Source: DASQFQ01 sp038238015 (lineage in GTDB: Bacteria; Actinomycetota; Thermoleophilia; Solirubrobacterales; Solirubrobacteraceae). Taken from it: a stretch of 11,971 nucleotides of DNA. Within the stretch, counting starts at the first letter, position 1. Each line of letters begins with the position of its first letter. The DNA lies in NCBI GenBank assembly GCA_038238015.1, contig JBBRYA010000086.1:1-11971 (forward strand), written 5' to 3'. Of this stretch, positions 1 through 8,634 are shown one piece after another. The notes under the pieces were generated by a model, which was not told where the DNA came from, made no database searches, and saw only the letters and a program-made list of their open reading frames with translations. The position numbers and the translations under genes are program-made.

Positions 1-1913
<1,913 letters not shown>

Positions 1914-1914
<1 letters not shown>

Positions 1915-2753
1915 TGATCGTGGGGCCGGCTCCGCTCCGGCGGGGCCGGCCCGCGCTGCTCTTGGGCCTCGCGGCGCTCGCCGCGTGGGCCGCGTGGATC
2001 GAGCCCCGGCGGCTGGTCGTCCGGCACGTCGAGGTTGGCCTGCCGGGCTGGCCGCCCGAGCACGACGGCCTGCGCGTCGGCCTGCTCTCGGACCTTCACG
2101 CAGGCATGGCGCACGCCGGCCCGCCGGCGATCGAGCGCGCGGTGCGGGCGCTCAACCGCGAGGCGCCGGACCTCGTCTGCCTGCTCGGGGACTTCCTGGA
2201 CCGCAAGGCGCCGGTCTCACGCGCCGTGGATGCGCGGACGGTCGCACGCTGCCTGGCGCCGCTGCGCGCGCGGCTCGGCGTGTTCGCGGTGCTCGGCAAC
2301 CACGACTGGTTCGCGGGCGGCCGGCGGATCGCCGTCGCGCTGGAGGAGGCCGGCATCCCGGTCTTCGAGGACGAGGCTCGCGAGCTCTCACCGCACCTCT
2401 GGCTGGCCGGGGTCTCCGACGACCGCACGCGCGGCGCGGACGTCGAGCAGGCGTTGCGCGAGGTCGGCGAGGACGCCGCGGTGATCCTGCTCAGCCACGA
2501 TCCCGACGTCTTCCCGCGCGTCCCGCCGAGCGTCGCCCTCACGCTCTCCGGGCACACGCACGGCGGCCAGGTCGACATCCCCGGCCTGCCGCTGCGCCTG
2601 CCCTCGCGCTACGGCCAGCGCTACGCCTCCGGCCACGTGGCGGAGGGCGGACGCCAGCTCTACGTCACCTCCGGGACCGGCACGAGCGGGCTGCCGCTGC
2701 GCTTCCGCCGGCCGCCCGAGGTGGTCATCCTGCGACTCATGCGCGCCAGCTGA
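1914..2753 (+). CDS. membrane-anchored metallophosphoesterase (YkuE/YaeI-like)
   Basis: This 279-residue calcineurin-like phosphoesterase has the full dinuclear metal site: D60-x-H62 (SDLHAG), D93 (LLGD), N129-H130-D131 (GNHD), H195 (LLSHDPD) and H214-x-H216 (SGHTHGG). The HTHGGQ ending and its short length fit the YkuE/YaeI group, some of which act on lipid headgroups at the membrane; the substrate here is unknown. The N-terminus has arginines (RRGRP) followed by a hydrophobic segment at about residues 14-28, which suggests a signal anchor. I chose GTG 1914 because it overlaps the rpoC stop (TAGTG). GTG 1920 and TTG 1962 are alternatives, and TTG 1962 lies past a strong hairpin that covers codons 4-13. 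The 3' end overlaps the convergent HAD gene by 17 bases. Confidence 0.9.
1923..1952 (+). terminator. strong GC hairpin after rpoC (attenuator/terminator candidate)
   Basis: GGGCCGGCTCCGC (1923-1935) pairs with GCGGGGCCGGCCC (1940-1952) around the tetraloop TCCG. This makes a 13-bp stem with a single G-U pair (1931/1944). It starts 8 bases after the rpoC stop and has no T-tract, so it would be a U-less actinobacterial type if it terminates. It lies inside the 5' coding region of the phosphoesterase, so it could attenuate that gene. The fold is plain in the sequence; the function is inferred. Confidence 0.5.
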
Positions 2754-3207
2754 GCAGCGCCTCGACGTGCTCGGCGGTCAGGCCGACCGCGGGGTCGGTC
2801 GCCACCAGGCGGGTCGGCCCGGGGCGCTCGGCGGCCCAGCGGCGGCAGGACTCGTCGTGGGCGTCGTCGATCCAGGCCATCGGACGGTCAGCGCCCACGT
2901 AGGCGTCGATCGCCGCGAGCTTCCAGTGCTCGGCCTGCTCCGCCGCGGCCGAGAAACGCAGGTGGGGCCAGCCCCGCGGCGAATCGAGCAGGTGGGGCAG
3001 GTGCTCGTCGGCGCGATCCTCCCAGCCCGTGCACCACACGCACTCGAACGATCGCGCCAGCCGCACCAGCAACTCCCCGGCCCGGTCGGAGAGCAGGTGC
3101 GGCAGGCCGTCGACGATCGCGTAGCGGCCCTGGGGAGGGGCGGTTTGCTCGAAGCCGAAAAGGGAGATCACCCCGTCAACGTCGATCAGGAGCACCGGAG
3201 GCTTCAA
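2737..3207 (-). CDS. small HAD-superfamily phosphatase-like protein
   Basis: This 156-residue protein carries the four HAD motifs: D9-x-D11 with G12-V13 (IDVDGV) as nucleophile and acid/base, T60 (WCTGWED) as motif II, K96 (HWK) as motif III, and D114-D115 (WIDD) as motif IV for Mg2+ binding. With so little sequence between motifs it has at most a minimal cap, so a macromolecular or bulky substrate is possible; the real substrate is unknown. A stop (TAG) lies two codons above the TTG at 3207, so translation must begin at that TTG or further in, for example GTG at codon 5. No Shine-Dalgarno is visible. It converges on the phosphoesterase with a 17-base overlap of coding ends and diverges from the membrane protein at 3345. 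Confidence 0.82.
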   Translation of the reverse strand: MKPPVLLIDVDGVISLFGFEQTAPPQGRYAIVDGLPHLLSDRAGELLVRLARSFECVWCTGWEDRADEHLPHLLDSPRGWPHLRFSAAAEQAEHWKLAAIDAYVGADRPMAWIDDAHDESCRRWAAERPGPTRLVATDPAVGLTAEHVEALLSWRA

Positions 3208-3344
3208 CCACTAGGACGTTAGTCTGCTTTGCTCTTGTTGGGCCTCAAGGCAGGGGCACTGGGACCCGATGACCTGACGTGACGGCAACCCCGCCGTCGC
3301 CTCAACTCGCCGCTCCGGCGGCCCGACACCTCTCTCTTTATCTC
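3208..3344. promoter_or_regulatory. divergent intergenic region / leader of the membrane protein gene
   Basis: These 137 bases separate the divergent HAD and membrane-protein genes. They contain a minus-strand TAACGT (-10-like) at 3216-3221, eight bases before the HAD start. Three tandem 5-base units TGACC/TGACG/TGACG lie at 3270-3284. A hairpin spans 3279-3300, and a second short perfect stem CGCCG-CTC-CGGCG lies at 3308-3320. No recognisable -35/-10 pair was found for the plus strand. The third-position base use over 3279-3344 (GCA, CCT, CAA, TCT, CTT, TAT) is unlike the neighbouring genes, which argues that it is not translated. Confidence 0.4.
3279..3300 (+). other. leader hairpin upstream of the membrane protein gene
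   Basis: GTGACGGC (3279-3286) pairs with GCCGTCGC (3293-3300) around the loop AACCCC. The 8-bp stem contains one T-G pair (3280/3299). It lies 44 bases before the chosen ATG. It could be an RNA leader element or an operator; the sequence alone does not decide. Confidence 0.35.
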
Positions 3345-4211
3345 ATGATGAACTTGGGCATTCTGCTTGCGCTCGCGTGCGCTGTCGCCACGCAGCTGGG
3401 CTTCCTCTACAAGCACCGGGGCGCAAACGCCGCGCCCGACGTGGACGTCCGTCACCCCCTGCGCACGATCCGCTCGCTGTTCTCCTCCAAGTGGTTCGCC
3501 ATCGGCATGGCGGTCGCCACCGGCGCCTGGCTCTTCCACGTCGCGGCCCTCGCCTTCGCGCCGCTCTCGACGGTGCAGGCGGTGCTCTCCACCGGCGTCG
3601 TGATGATGGCCGTGATGGCCGAGCGGATGTTCGGCTACGAGGTTCGCCCGCGCCAGTGGATCGGCGTCGGCATGACCGCCGTCGGGCTGTTCCTGCTCGT
3701 CATCACCTTGCCGACCAACACGGGCACGCACTCGGCCTTCTCGCTCGCGGCGATGATCGGCTTCGAGTCCGCGATGCTCGCGATCGGCGCGCTGCTGATC
3801 TCCGGGCCGCGCTTCGGCGCCCCCGACCATCACCACGGCGTGATGCTCGGCGCCGCCGCCGGCGTGCTCTTCGGCGTCTCCGACGTGGCCATCAAGGCGC
3901 TCACGGGCCTCGGCCACACCGGACTGCTGGGCGTGGTGCTCTCGCCGTGGATGGGCATCGCGGTGCTGGCCTCGATCATCGCCTTCTACGCCTCCGCCCG
4001 CGGCCTTCAGGGCAGCGAGGCCGTCCCGGTGATCGCCGCCACCTCGACCGCCGCCAACGTCTCCTGCATCGCCGGCGGCATCATCGTCTTCGGCGACCCG
4101 ATGCCCGGCGACGCGCTCGGCGTCGCGGTCCAGATCGTCGCCTTCGCGATGGTCATCCTCGCCGCGCTGGTCACGCCGCCGCCCATGCGGGTCGCGGCCT
4201 CGCCCGCCTAG
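3345..4211 (+). CDS. EamA/DMT-superfamily (NIPA-like) multispan membrane protein
   Basis: This 288-residue hydrophobic protein has about nine predicted membrane segments, near residues 2-22, 50-72, 76-95, 105-122, 131-153, 166-186, 196-216, 226-249 and 256-278. The pattern and length fit the drug/metabolite transporter superfamily, and the weak resemblance is to EamA and NIPA-type (Mg2+-transporter-like) members. The substrate cannot be told. The loop between segments 5 and 6 holds DHHH (161-164), a possible metal-touching site. The frame stays open to GTG 3279, which would add 22 residues, but that stretch has un-coding-like codons and contains a hairpin. I therefore favour ATG 3345 or the adjacent ATG 3348. 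Neither has a clear Shine-Dalgarno. The stop TAG overlaps the stop of the convergent lyase gene through a shared CTAG. Confidence 0.8.
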   Translation: MMNLGILLALACAVATQLGFLYKHRGANAAPDVDVRHPLRTIRSLFSSKWFAIGMAVATGAWLFHVAALAFAPLSTVQAVLSTGVVMMAVMAERMFGYEVRPRQWIGVGMTAVGLFLLVITLPTNTGTHSAFSLAAMIGFESAMLAIGALLISGPRFGAPDHHHGVMLGAAAGVLFGVSDVAIKALTGLGHTGLLGVVLSPWMGIAVLASIIAFYASARGLQGSEAVPVIAATSTAANVSCIAGGIIVFGDPMPGDALGVAVQIVAFAMVILAALVTPPPMRVAASPA

Positions 4212-5239
4212 CCCTCGATCACGCGGGCGTAGGCCTCCGGGTCCGTCGGCCCCTCGGTCGCGAGCAGCAGCACGCGGGCGGCGGGCCCGAGCCGGACGGC
4301 CTCGCGCAGCCCGGCGCATCCGGGCTCGGCGGCGAGGGCGCGCAGCGCGGCGAGCGGTGCGGCGCCGCAGTCGCCGATCGCCAGCCCCGCGGCGGCGAGC
4401 TCGCGCATCGCGGCGCGCACCTCACCGTCCTCGACCGTGAGCGTCCCGTGCACCCCGTCGCGCAGCGAGGGCCAGGCCGCCTCGGAGACCTCCGCGCAGT
4501 CCATGCCCGCCAGGCTCGTCCCCGGCGTCGGCACCGCGGTCGGGTCGCCGGCTGCCAGCGAGGCGGTCAGGCAGGCCGCGGTCGCGGGCTCGACGCCGAC
4601 GACACGGGCACCCGAGTGGGCCGCGAACCGCGCGGCGGCGGCGGCCAGCGACCCGACCCCCACCGGCACGAGCAGGACGTCGAAGGGCTCCACGAGCTCG
4701 GCGAACAGCGTCGCGTAGCCGTCGATGACCCAGTGCGCGGGGCCCGAGGCGCCGACGTCGGCGATCTCGAGCACGCCCGCCTGCGCGCCCTCGGCGGCGG
4801 CCTGCGCCACCGCGTCCTCATAGCTGCCGTCGACGACGACGACCTCGGCGCCCTCCGCCGCGATCGCCTCGCGGCGCGCGGGCGCGGAGCGCGCCGGCAG
4901 GTGCACGCGACAACGCAGGCCGCGGAGCGCGGCGACGTGGGCGACGGCGCGGCCGTGGTTGCCCGCGCTCGCCGCGACGAGCGCGTGCGCGGTGGGCTGC
5001 TCGCGCAGGGCGCGCTCCACCGCCCATGCCGCGCCGAGCACCTTGAAGGCTGGGAGGCCGAGCCGCCGCGACTCGTCCTTGAGCGCGACGGCGCCCACGC
5101 CGAGCTCGGCCGCCACGCCCGGCAGCTCGCGCAGCGGCGTCGGCCCGTAGCCCTCCAGGGCGGCGTGGAAGCTCGCGGCCTCCGGGCTGGGGGGCGCCAC
5201 CGCGGCGGGCGTGACCGCCGGGTTGACGAGCGCCCTCAC
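4208..5239 (-). CDS. PLP-dependent ammonia-lyase, diaminopropionate ammonia-lyase/threonine dehydratase type
   Basis: This 343-residue fold-type II PLP enzyme is expected to remove ammonia by beta-elimination from a small amino acid. The PLP lysine is K66 in KDESRRLGLPAFKVLG, a motif typical of diaminopropionate ammonia-lyase. SAGNHG (91-96) contacts the cofactor, PVGVGS (192-197) is the phosphate loop, and TEGPTDP...Y..V at the C-terminus again resembles diaminopropionate ammonia-lyase (YgeX/DpaL). However, it is shorter than the roughly 400 residues usual there, and its lysine-to-GNHG spacing and SAGNH core are like threonine dehydratase. Exact substrate uncertain. I chose GTG 5239 because it overlaps the M20 stop by four bases (GTGA); the reading frame above it is inside the M20 gene. 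Third gene of a three-gene operon. Confidence 0.85.
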   Translation of the reverse strand: MRALVNPAVTPAAVAPPSPEAASFHAALEGYGPTPLRELPGVAAELGVGAVALKDESRRLGLPAFKVLGAAWAVERALREQPTAHALVAASAGNHGRAVAHVAALRGLRCRVHLPARSAPARREAIAAEGAEVVVVDGSYEDAVAQAAAEGAQAGVLEIADVGASGPAHWVIDGYATLFAELVEPFDVLLVPVGVGSLAAAAARFAAHSGARVVGVEPATAACLTASLAAGDPTAVPTPGTSLAGMDCAEVSEAAWPSLRDGVHGTLTVEDGEVRAAMRELAAAGLAIGDCGAAPLAALRALAAEPGCAGLREAVRLGPAARVLLLATEGPTDPEAYARVIEG

Positions 5240-6369
5240 CCGCAGATGCGCAGGCCGGCCGCGACCAGCGTGCGCGTGACGGCCTCGGTGTCCGAGACGC
5301 TGACCCACTCCTCGGCGGCGTGGGCGCCCTCGCCGCCCGGGCCGAAGAGCACGGTGGGGATCCCGGCGGCCGCGAGGAACGCGGCGTCGGTCCAGAAGCT
5401 CGCGCCGGCGATCGCGGGCCGCGCGCCGAGCACCTCGGCGACCGCCTCGCGAAGCACCTCCACCACCTCGGCGCCCTCGTCGACCGCGAAGGGTTCGCGG
5501 ACCAGCAGCGTCCGCCCCACCGCTTCGAGGCCGGGGTCGGCGCCGCGGCAGCCGGCGAGCAGAGCTTCGAGCTCGCCCTCGACGTCAGCGGCGCTCTCGC
5601 CCGGGAGCGTGCGCCGCTCGAGGCCGAGCACGCAGCGCGCGGGGTAGCTGGAGAGCTCGACGCCGCCCTCGATCTGCGACGCGTGCACCGAGCCGCGGCC
5701 CAGCAGTGGATGGCGGCGCTCGCCGAGCGCATCGTCGAGCGCTCCCAGCGCGCTCAGCACCGGGCCGGCCTTGACGATCGCGTCGACGCCGAGCTCCGGC
5801 CGGGAGCCGTGGGCCGCGCGGCCGGCGATCTCGATCTCCATCCAGGTGAAGCCCTTGTGGGCCACGACCAGCTCGAGCTGGGTCGGCTCGGTGACCACCG
5901 CGGCGTCGGCGCCCGCCTGGCGCAGCACCTCCTGCACGCCGAGGCTCGCGTGCTCCTCGTCGGCCACCGCGGCCACGACCACGTCGCCGGCGAGCGAAGC
6001 GGCGGCCAGCTCCCGGCACGCCAGCAGCGCCGCGGCGAGGCCCGCCTTCATGTCGTAGGCGCCGCGGCCGTGCAGCCGGTCGCCCTCCAGTCGCGCGTCG
6101 TGCCCTCCCGCCATGCCCTCCACCCCGACCGTGTCGAGGTGCGCGCACAGCAGCAGCGTGCGCCCGCCGCCGGTTCCCGCAGCGCGGACGATCACGCTCG
6201 GGCGCCCGTTGGTCGCCTCCACCACGTCCGCCGCGAGCCCGTGCGCTTCCGCCCAGCGGGCCACGAAGGCCGCGATCTCCCCCTCGCCGGCACCTCCAGG
6301 AACGAGCGCCGGGTTCACCGAGTCGATCTCGACAAGACGGGAGACCAGCTCGATGACGTCCTCGCGCAT
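5236..6369 (-). CDS. M20-family metallopeptidase/deacylase (ArgE/DapE/YgeY-like)
   Basis: This 377-residue di-zinc hydrolase cleaves an amide bond in small N-acyl amino acids or peptides if typical of the family. Metal and catalytic residues are all visible: H77-x-D79 (AHLDTVG), bridging D106 (GAYDMK), catalytic and metal E138-E139 (DEE), E161 (VTEPT) and the C-terminal H350 (EGAH). The middle insert with GRAAHGSRPELGVDAI is the dimerisation (lid) domain. ATG 6369 shares its A with the TGA of the upstream hydrolase (TGATG), and a GGAGG lies about 13 bases upstream. The downstream overlap with the ammonia-lyase (GTGA) suggests coupled translation and a shared pathway. Substrate not deducible; deacetylase, desuccinylase or dipeptidase are all possible. 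Confidence 0.9.
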   Translation of the reverse strand: MREDVIELVSRLVEIDSVNPALVPGGAGEGEIAAFVARWAEAHGLAADVVEATNGRPSVIVRAAGTGGGRTLLLCAHLDTVGVEGMAGGHDARLEGDRLHGRGAYDMKAGLAAALLACRELAAASLAGDVVVAAVADEEHASLGVQEVLRQAGADAAVVTEPTQLELVVAHKGFTWMEIEIAGRAAHGSRPELGVDAIVKAGPVLSALGALDDALGERRHPLLGRGSVHASQIEGGVELSSYPARCVLGLERRTLPGESAADVEGELEALLAGCRGADPGLEAVGRTLLVREPFAVDEGAEVVEVLREAVAEVLGARPAIAGASFWTDAAFLAAAGIPTVLFGPGGEGAHAAEEWVSVSDTEAVTRTLVAAGLRICG

Positions 6370-7151
6370 CAGCCGCCGCTCGCCTCCACCAGCACGCGGG
6401 CGACCTGCTCGGGATCGTCCCAGGTCGGGACGTGGCCGCAGCCCCACAGCGTCACGTGCGTCGCGCCGGGCAGCAGCCGCCGCGCGCGTGCGCTTTGGCG
6501 GCTGAAGAGCAGCAGGCGGTCGCGCTCGCCCCACGCCACGGTCACCGGGCACGGCGGCGACGCGCCTCCGAAGCGGTGGTCGGCGATGGCCTCAAGCGTC
6601 GCCTCGAAGCCCGGCGAGCGACCGAGGTTGCGCATGGCCCCGGCGGCCTCCTCGGGCGGGACACGCCAGGGGCGGGCCACGAGGTGCCAGAAGGCGAGCG
6701 TCCGGCCGGCCGGGCGTGCGGTCAGCACGTCGGCCGCGGGTGACATCAGGCCGGCTCCGCGGTGTGAGCTCTCGAGCAGCACGCGCGCCCACTGGCCCTC
6801 TCGCATGTTCCCGAAGCCGGCGGGCGAGAGCACGCACACCGATGCGGCGCGCCCCCGGCGGCCGAGCTCGAGCGCAACGGCGCCGCCCAGCGAGTTGCCG
6901 GCGACGTGGGCGTCCTCGATGCCGAGCTCGTCCAGGGTCTGGGCGACCGATTCCGCAAGCGCCTCCACGGTCGGGCGGCCCGGCAGTGGCGGCGAGTCGC
7001 CAAAGCCGGGGAGGTCGAGCGCCACGACGTCGCGCCGCTGCGCCAGGCGATCGAGCACCGGCTCCCACATCTCCAGCTGGGAGCCGATTCCGTGAATGAG
7101 GACAAGTGGGGGGCCCGACCCGGCCCGGCGGTGTGCGAGTGGCAGTGGCAT
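6369..7151 (-). CDS. alpha/beta hydrolase
   Basis: This 260-residue alpha/beta-hydrolase fold protein has the oxyanion-side HGIGSQ (20-25), nucleophile elbow G85-N-S87-L-G89-G, acid D211 (WGERD) and catalytic H240 (GCGH). LDLPGFGDS near residue 45 is also typical. The residues between 113 and 182 form the cap that sets specificity, and I do not recognise the substrate class. Its position as first gene of the operon with an M20 deacylase and an ammonia-lyase suggests ester or amide hydrolysis early in the same route, but this is inference. The ATG at 7151 has no Shine-Dalgarno; a -10-like TACCCT lies eight bases upstream, so a leaderless or nearly leaderless mRNA is possible. It is divergent from the aminotransferase gene. 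Confidence 0.9.
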   Translation of the reverse strand: MPLPLAHRRAGSGPPLVLIHGIGSQLEMWEPVLDRLAQRRDVVALDLPGFGDSPPLPGRPTVEALAESVAQTLDELGIEDAHVAGNSLGGAVALELGRRGRAASVCVLSPAGFGNMREGQWARVLLESSHRGAGLMSPAADVLTARPAGRTLAFWHLVARPWRVPPEEAAGAMRNLGRSPGFEATLEAIADHRFGGASPPCPVTVAWGERDRLLLFSRQSARARRLLPGATHVTLWGCGHVPTWDDPEQVARVLVEASGG

Positions 7152-7241
7152 CTTGCGGCAGGGTAGGGACAACGGGTAGCTTGTACAGATCGGCGCATCG
7201 CTAGCGCCAAAATGGAGAACGCGTCGGAGGGAGGCCACCTG
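7152..7241. promoter_or_regulatory. divergent control region between the two amino-compound operons
   Basis: These 90 bases separate the starts of the alpha/beta hydrolase (minus) and the aminotransferase (plus). For the minus strand there is TACCCT at 7160-7165 with TGTACA (7182-7187) 16 bases upstream as a poor -35. For the plus strand TACAGA at 7184-7189 could serve as -10, giving a leader of about 45 bases; I see no good -35. Candidate operator elements are the palindrome TGTACA, the inverted repeat GGCGC-N7-GCGCC (7192-7208) and GCTAGC inside it (7200-7205). The local A/T content is higher than in the flanking genes. Confidence 0.45.
7226..7234 (+). promoter_or_regulatory. Shine-Dalgarno fixing the aminotransferase start
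   Basis: GGAGGGAGG lies seven bases before ATG 7242. It selects that start over the in-frame ATG at 7212, which has no such site. Confidence 0.7.
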
Positions 7242-8630
7242 ATGGCCGCAGTAGAGGATCAGGCAGTCACGACCGGCAGCGCCGAGGGCGGCTCGCGCCT
7301 GCAGGCGCTGGCGCGCAAGCACCTGTGGATGCACTTCACCCAGATGGGCGGCTACGCCGACCACGAGGTGCCGATCATCGTCAAGGGCGACGGTTGCTAC
7401 GTCTACGACGAGCACGGCAAGCGCTACCTCGACGGGCTCGCCGCGCTGTTCTGCGTGAACATCGGCCATGGCCGCGGGGACGTCGCGCAGGCCGGCGCCG
7501 ACCAGGCCAAGGAGCTCGGCTTCTACACCAACTGGTCCTACGCGCACCCGCAGGCCATCGAGCTCGCCGCGCGCATCGCCGGCCTCGCCCCCGGCGACCT
7601 CAACCGCGTGTTCTTCACGTCGGGCGGCTCAGAGGCCGTGGAGACCGCGCTCAAGCTCAGCCGCCAGTACCACAAGCTCACGGGCAACGCCGGGCGCTAC
7701 AAGGTGATCTCGCGCAAGCTCGCCTACCACGGGACCACCATGGGCGCGCTCACCGCGACCGGGATCCCCGACGTCCGCCGTCCGTTCGAGCCGCTGTTCC
7801 CGGGCAGCGCGCACGTGGCGAACACGAACCGCTATCGCCCCGAGGTCGAGGATCCCGCCGAAGCGATCTACGAGCGGATCCTCTTCGAGGGGCCCGAGAC
7901 GGTCTCGTGCGTGATCCTCGAGCCGGTCCAGAACTCCGGCGGCTGCTTCACGCCGCCGGAGGGCTACTTCCAGCGCGTGCGCGAGATCTGCGACGAGTTC
8001 GGGATCCTGTTCATCTCCGACGAGGTCATCTGCTCGTGGGGGCGCCTGGGCACCTACTTCGGGGCCGATCGCTACGACTACGTGCCCGACATCATCACCA
8101 CGGCGAAGGGGATCACCTCCTCCTACGCTCCGATGGGCGCCGTGATCGCGTCCGACCGGGTCGCCGAGCCGTTCATGGCCCCCGGCAACAGCTTCACCCA
8201 CGGCCTCACCTTCGGCGGGCACCCGGTAAGCGCCGCCGTCGCGATGGCCAACCTCGACGTGTTCGCCAACGAGGGCGTGATCGAGAACGTGCGCACCCAC
8301 GAGGACGCCTTCGGGGCGATGCTCGAAGGGCTGCTGGACATCCCCATCGTCGGCGACGTGCGCGGCGAGGGCTACTTCCGCGCGATCGAGCTCGTGCGCG
8401 ACCGTGAGACGAAGGAGACGATCACGGGCGAGGAGGAGGAGTGGCTGCTGCGCGGCTTCCTCTCCCCCGAGCTGTTCAGCCGCGGCCTGATCTGCCGCGC
8501 CGACGACCGCGGCGACCCGGTCATCCAGCTCTCACCGCCGTGTATCGCGGGGCCGGAGCAGTTCGCGGAGATGGAGTCCGTGCTGCGCCCGGTGCTCGAG
8601 GAGGCCTCTGAGCGCCTCGGCCTGCACTGA
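7242..8630 (+). CDS. class III omega-amino acid:pyruvate aminotransferase-like enzyme
   Basis: This 462-residue PLP fold-type I aminotransferase of class III (subgroup II) has SGGSEA at 127-132 for the PLP phosphate, Y162-H163-G164 stacking near the ring, D260-E261-V262 contacting the pyridine nitrogen, and the Schiff-base lysine K289 (TTAKGITS), followed by the FTHGLTFGGHP segment. The N-terminal HLWMHFTQM and LFCVNIGHGR motifs resemble omega-amino acid (beta-alanine, GABA, putrescine or taurine):pyruvate transaminases, which make alanine from pyruvate. The donor substrate is not deducible. ald lies two genes downstream, which fits recycling of the alanine formed. The stop is four bases before the PucR gene, so the two are probably cotranscribed. 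Confidence 0.93.
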   Translation: MAAVEDQAVTTGSAEGGSRLQALARKHLWMHFTQMGGYADHEVPIIVKGDGCYVYDEHGKRYLDGLAALFCVNIGHGRGDVAQAGADQAKELGFYTNWSYAHPQAIELAARIAGLAPGDLNRVFFTSGGSEAVETALKLSRQYHKLTGNAGRYKVISRKLAYHGTTMGALTATGIPDVRRPFEPLFPGSAHVANTNRYRPEVEDPAEAIYERILFEGPETVSCVILEPVQNSGGCFTPPEGYFQRVREICDEFGILFISDEVICSWGRLGTYFGADRYDYVPDIITTAKGITSSYAPMGAVIASDRVAEPFMAPGNSFTHGLTFGGHPVSAAVAMANLDVFANEGVIENVRTHEDAFGAMLEGLLDIPIVGDVRGEGYFRAIELVRDRETKETITGEEEEWLLRGFLSPELFSRGLICRADDRGDPVIQLSPPCIAGPEQFAEMESVLRPVLEEASERLGLH

Positions 8631-8634
8631 AGGC

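Noticed and set aside
2741..2760. Terminator between the phosphoesterase and the HAD gene
   Set aside because: Only a 4-bp stem (GCTG-AG-CAGC) is present, within overlapping coding ends.
3219..4319. Long minus-strand open frame opposite the membrane protein
   Set aside because: Composition is Arg/Gly/Asp/His-rich low complexity with no motif, typical of antisense frames at high GC; the plus-strand frame encodes clear membrane helices.
5240..5308. Longer N-terminus for the ammonia-lyase from ATG 5308
   Set aside because: The extra residues lie wholly in the M20 coding end and look off-frame; GTG 5239 with GTGA overlap fits operon structure.
3377..5647. 756-codon plus-strand open frame across several genes
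   Set aside because: It crosses the membrane protein, lyase and M20 genes in a wrong frame and shows no domain.
6370..6552. Longer N-terminus for the M20 protein from 6552
   Set aside because: Those 61 residues are Arg/Ala/Pro-rich and overlap the hydrolase catalytic end; ATG 6369 begins the normal family N-terminus.
7212..7241. Aminotransferase start at ATG 7212
   Set aside because: No Shine-Dalgarno there, while GGAGGGAGG is well placed before ATG 7242.
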